Below the pieces are notes generated by a model. The model was not told the DNA's origin. It saw only the letters and a list, made by a program, of their open reading frames with translations, and searched no databases. Shown one piece after another: positions 62,279 to 64,000 of a DNA stretch of 64,000 nt (the first letter of the stretch is position 1; each line of letters starts with the position of its first letter). A program made the position numbers and the translations under genes. The stretch lies in assembly GCF_023923225.1 (NCBI RefSeq), contig NZ_CP099489.1:1426001-1490000 (forward strand). Direction: 5' to 3'. The stretch is from Ornithinimicrobium faecis. Its GTDB lineage: Bacteria > Actinomycetota > Actinomycetes > Actinomycetales > Dermatophilaceae.

Positions 62279-63891
62279 TGGACATCTTTGACGGGATAGC
62301 CACCGGCTTTGCGACCGCAGCGACCCCACACAACCTGCTGTACGTCTTCATCGGCGTGCTCATCGGCACGGTGATCGGAGTGCTCCCAGGTCTCGGCCCC
62401 TCAGCGACAATCGCACTGCTGCTGCCGCTCACCTACACGCTCGAACCAGCCACCGCCATCATCATGCTGGCAGGCATCTACTACGGATCGATGTATGGCG
62501 GGACCATCACTTCGGTCCTGCTGAGACTGCCGGGCGAGGCAGCCTCTGTGGTAACCAGTATCGATGGGTACGAGATGGCCAAACAGGGGCGGGCTGGCCC
62601 TGCGCTGGGTATCAGTGCGGTGGGATCCTTTATCGGTGGCATGGTTGCTGTCGTCGGTTTGATGTTGCTTGCACCGACACTCGCGGAGGTCGCCGTCGGG
62701 ATCGGTCCACCGGAGTTCGTCGCGCTCGCAGTGCTCGGTCTTCTCCTAGTCACCTACCTGGGCACCAGGCACCCCTTCAAGAGTTTGGCCATGGCAGCCG
62801 TGGGACTCCTGCTCGCGACTGTAGGGCAGGACCCGATCACCGGTGCCACGCGCTTCACCTTCGGTCAGCTCTCTCTGATCGATGGCTTCGACTTTGTGGC
62901 GATCGCCATGGGCCTCTTCGGCGTGGGCGAGATCCTGCACGCCATCGAGCAGGATCAGACAGTCAAGGCGTTGACATCCAAGGTCAGGAACATCTGGCCG
63001 ACCCGTCAAGACTTCCGGGACTCGGCGGCGCCAATTGCGCGCGGTTCCGTGCTCGGCTTCTTCATCGGCGTCCTCCCCGGCGGTGGCGGCGTCGTCTCCT
63101 CCCTGGCGTCCTACGGTGCTGAGAAGAAGTTCAGCAAGAACAGCCGGCACGAGTTCGGCAAGGGAGCGATCGAAGGAGTGGCTGGCCCTGAGACGGCCAA
63201 CAATGCCTCGTCGACGTCGGCCTTCGTCCCGCTCTTGACCCTTGGTCTGCCCTCCAACGTTGTCCTTGCCCTCATCTTCGGAGCACTGACCATCCAGGGG
63301 ATCACTCCAGGCCCGTCGCTCATCGACGACCACCCCGACATCTTCTGGGGCGTCATCGCCTCCATGGTGATCGGGAACATCATCCTGCTGATCCTGAACG
63401 TGCCGCTGGTGGGCATTTTCGTGCAACTGCTTCGGGTCCGACCGGGGATCCTCGGTGCCTTCGCGCTCCTTATCACGTTGGCCGGTGTCTACTCGATCAA
63501 CAGCGACCTCAACGACATGTGGGTCGTTCTGGGCTTCGGGATCTTGGGCTGGCTGATGAAGAAGACGGGTTTCGAGCCCGGTCCCCTCGTGCTGGCGTTC
63601 GTCCTGGGTCCGATCCTGGAGGGTTCCTTCCGGCAGTCGATGTTGCTCTCAGACGGCAGCCTGGGCATCTTCATCCAGCGACCGGTCGCCGGCGTCGTCT
63701 TCGGACTCATCGCGGTCTTCCTCGTGTGGAGCACTGTGATGGCCCTGCGTGGTCGCTTCACGAGCGGCAAGGAACTGATCGAGCACGCAGCCATGGATGA
63801 CGACGAACTGGAGGCGCTGGGCGTCGGTGCCGATGAGCCGAAATCGGACTCCACCCCACCAGCCACGACGCGACACGCAAAGGATGATTGA
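62278..63891 (+). CDS. tctA: Tripartite tricarboxylate transporter large membrane subunit (TctA family)
   Basis: A 537-residue protein with about 12 helices and the TctA signatures GVLPGLGPSATIALLLPLTY, YGGTITSVLLRLPGEAASVV and GVAGPETANNASSTSAFVPL. The C-terminal tail is acidic. It drives ion-coupled uptake of a carboxylate such as a citrate-like or aromatic acid. Confidence 0.93.
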   Translation: MDIFDGIATGFATAATPHNLLYVFIGVLIGTVIGVLPGLGPSATIALLLPLTYTLEPATAIIMLAGIYYGSMYGGTITSVLLRLPGEAASVVTSIDGYEMAKQGRAGPALGISAVGSFIGGMVAVVGLMLLAPTLAEVAVGIGPPEFVALAVLGLLLVTYLGTRHPFKSLAMAAVGLLLATVGQDPITGATRFTFGQLSLIDGFDFVAIAMGLFGVGEILHAIEQDQTVKALTSKVRNIWPTRQDFRDSAAPIARGSVLGFFIGVLPGGGGVVSSLASYGAEKKFSKNSRHEFGKGAIEGVAGPETANNASSTSAFVPLLTLGLPSNVVLALIFGALTIQGITPGPSLIDDHPDIFWGVIASMVIGNIILLILNVPLVGIFVQLLRVRPGILGAFALLITLAGVYSINSDLNDMWVVLGFGILGWLMKKTGFEPGPLVLAFVLGPILEGSFRQSMLLSDGSLGIFIQRPVAGVVFGLIAVFLVWSTVMALRGRFTSGKELIEHAAMDDDELEALGVGADEPKSDSTPPATTRHAKDD

Positions 63892-63892
63892 C

Positions 63893-64000
63893 ATGGGACT
63901 GCTACAAGACAAGGTGGCTGTGGTCACCGGCGGGGCGCAAGGTATCGGACTGGAGATTGCGCGTGCGCTCATCACCGAGGGTGCGAAGGTCGTGATCGGC
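63893..64000 (+). CDS. Short-chain dehydrogenase/reductase, cut by the window end
   Basis: Only 36 residues are visible: LLQDKVAVVTGGAQGIGLEI with the TGxxxGIG nucleotide motif. It begins one base after the TctA stop, so it belongs to the tct operon. The catalytic part lies beyond the window, so the substrate class is unknown. Confidence 0.8.
   Translation, partial: MGLLQDKVAVVTGGAQGIGLEIARALITEGAKVVIG

Overview
The window is a GC-rich chromosomal segment of an actinobacterium. The evidence is a strong preference for G or C at third codon positions, frequent GTG starts, SigE-family and CsoR regulators, an MsiK-style ABC operon without its own ATPase, and a subtilase with cell-wall-binding-2 repeats. 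A gene pair resembling the makers of 10-methyl branched fatty acids also fits. A relative of Ornithinimicrobium or another Intrasporangiaceae-like genus is my guess, not something the sequence proves. I saw no rRNA, tRNA, insertion sequence, phage module or CRISPR array. About 17 genes have a -10-like hexamer (CATACT, TAGGCT, TAGGAT and similar) placed so that the start codon itself would be the first transcribed base, so leaderless mRNAs look common here.

Left part (1-24.3 kb): a membrane protein, a YjbR/MmcQ-like protein with a doubtful start, a MOSC protein, and a phenolic-lipid type cluster (type III polyketide synthase, isoprenylcysteine-methyltransferase-like enzyme, flavoprotein, divergent UbiA prenyltransferase). 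Then come an FMN reductase, an alpha/beta hydrolase, a DHFR-like reductase, a nucleosidase, an antitoxin-like/NTF2 fusion, a zinc-ribbon metallo-beta-lactamase-fold protein, two phosphotransferases, an AraC regulator, a DinB-like protein, a glycosyltransferase, a frameshifted antitoxin, lysA, a histidine kinase/response regulator/ABC exporter block, a SigE-type sigma factor with its partner, a second DinB-like protein, and a flavin oxidoreductase preceded by a coupled mini-ORF.

Middle (24.3-41.8 kb): a ROK repressor with a promoter/operator, followed by a sugar ABC importer operon with a NagZ-type glycosidase and a ROK kinase (probable amino-sugar disaccharide use). Next are a MATE exporter, a NERD-helicase protein, and a copper operon (CsoR boxes, CopZ-like chaperone, tiny membrane protein, CopA, CsoR). 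These are followed by an acetyltransferase, a CapA-like phosphatase, a VapBC pair and a cysteine desulfurase.

Right part (41.8-64 kb): a minus-strand carbohydrate operon (ribose-type ABC transporter, two TIM-barrel isomerases, one Gfo/Idh/MocA oxidoreductase) opposite a ROK repressor; a secreted subtilase; a methyltransferase/FAD-oxidoreductase pair probably making 10-methyl fatty acids; and a small lipoprotein. It ends with a carboxylic-acid catabolic locus in which a CoA-transferase, a dienoyl-CoA-reductase-like SDR and a LysR regulator stand opposite a tripartite tricarboxylate transporter (TctCBA) and a second SDR cut by the window end. Short intergenic tandem repeats (16, 32, 32 and 53 bp periods) are a recurring and unexplained trait.
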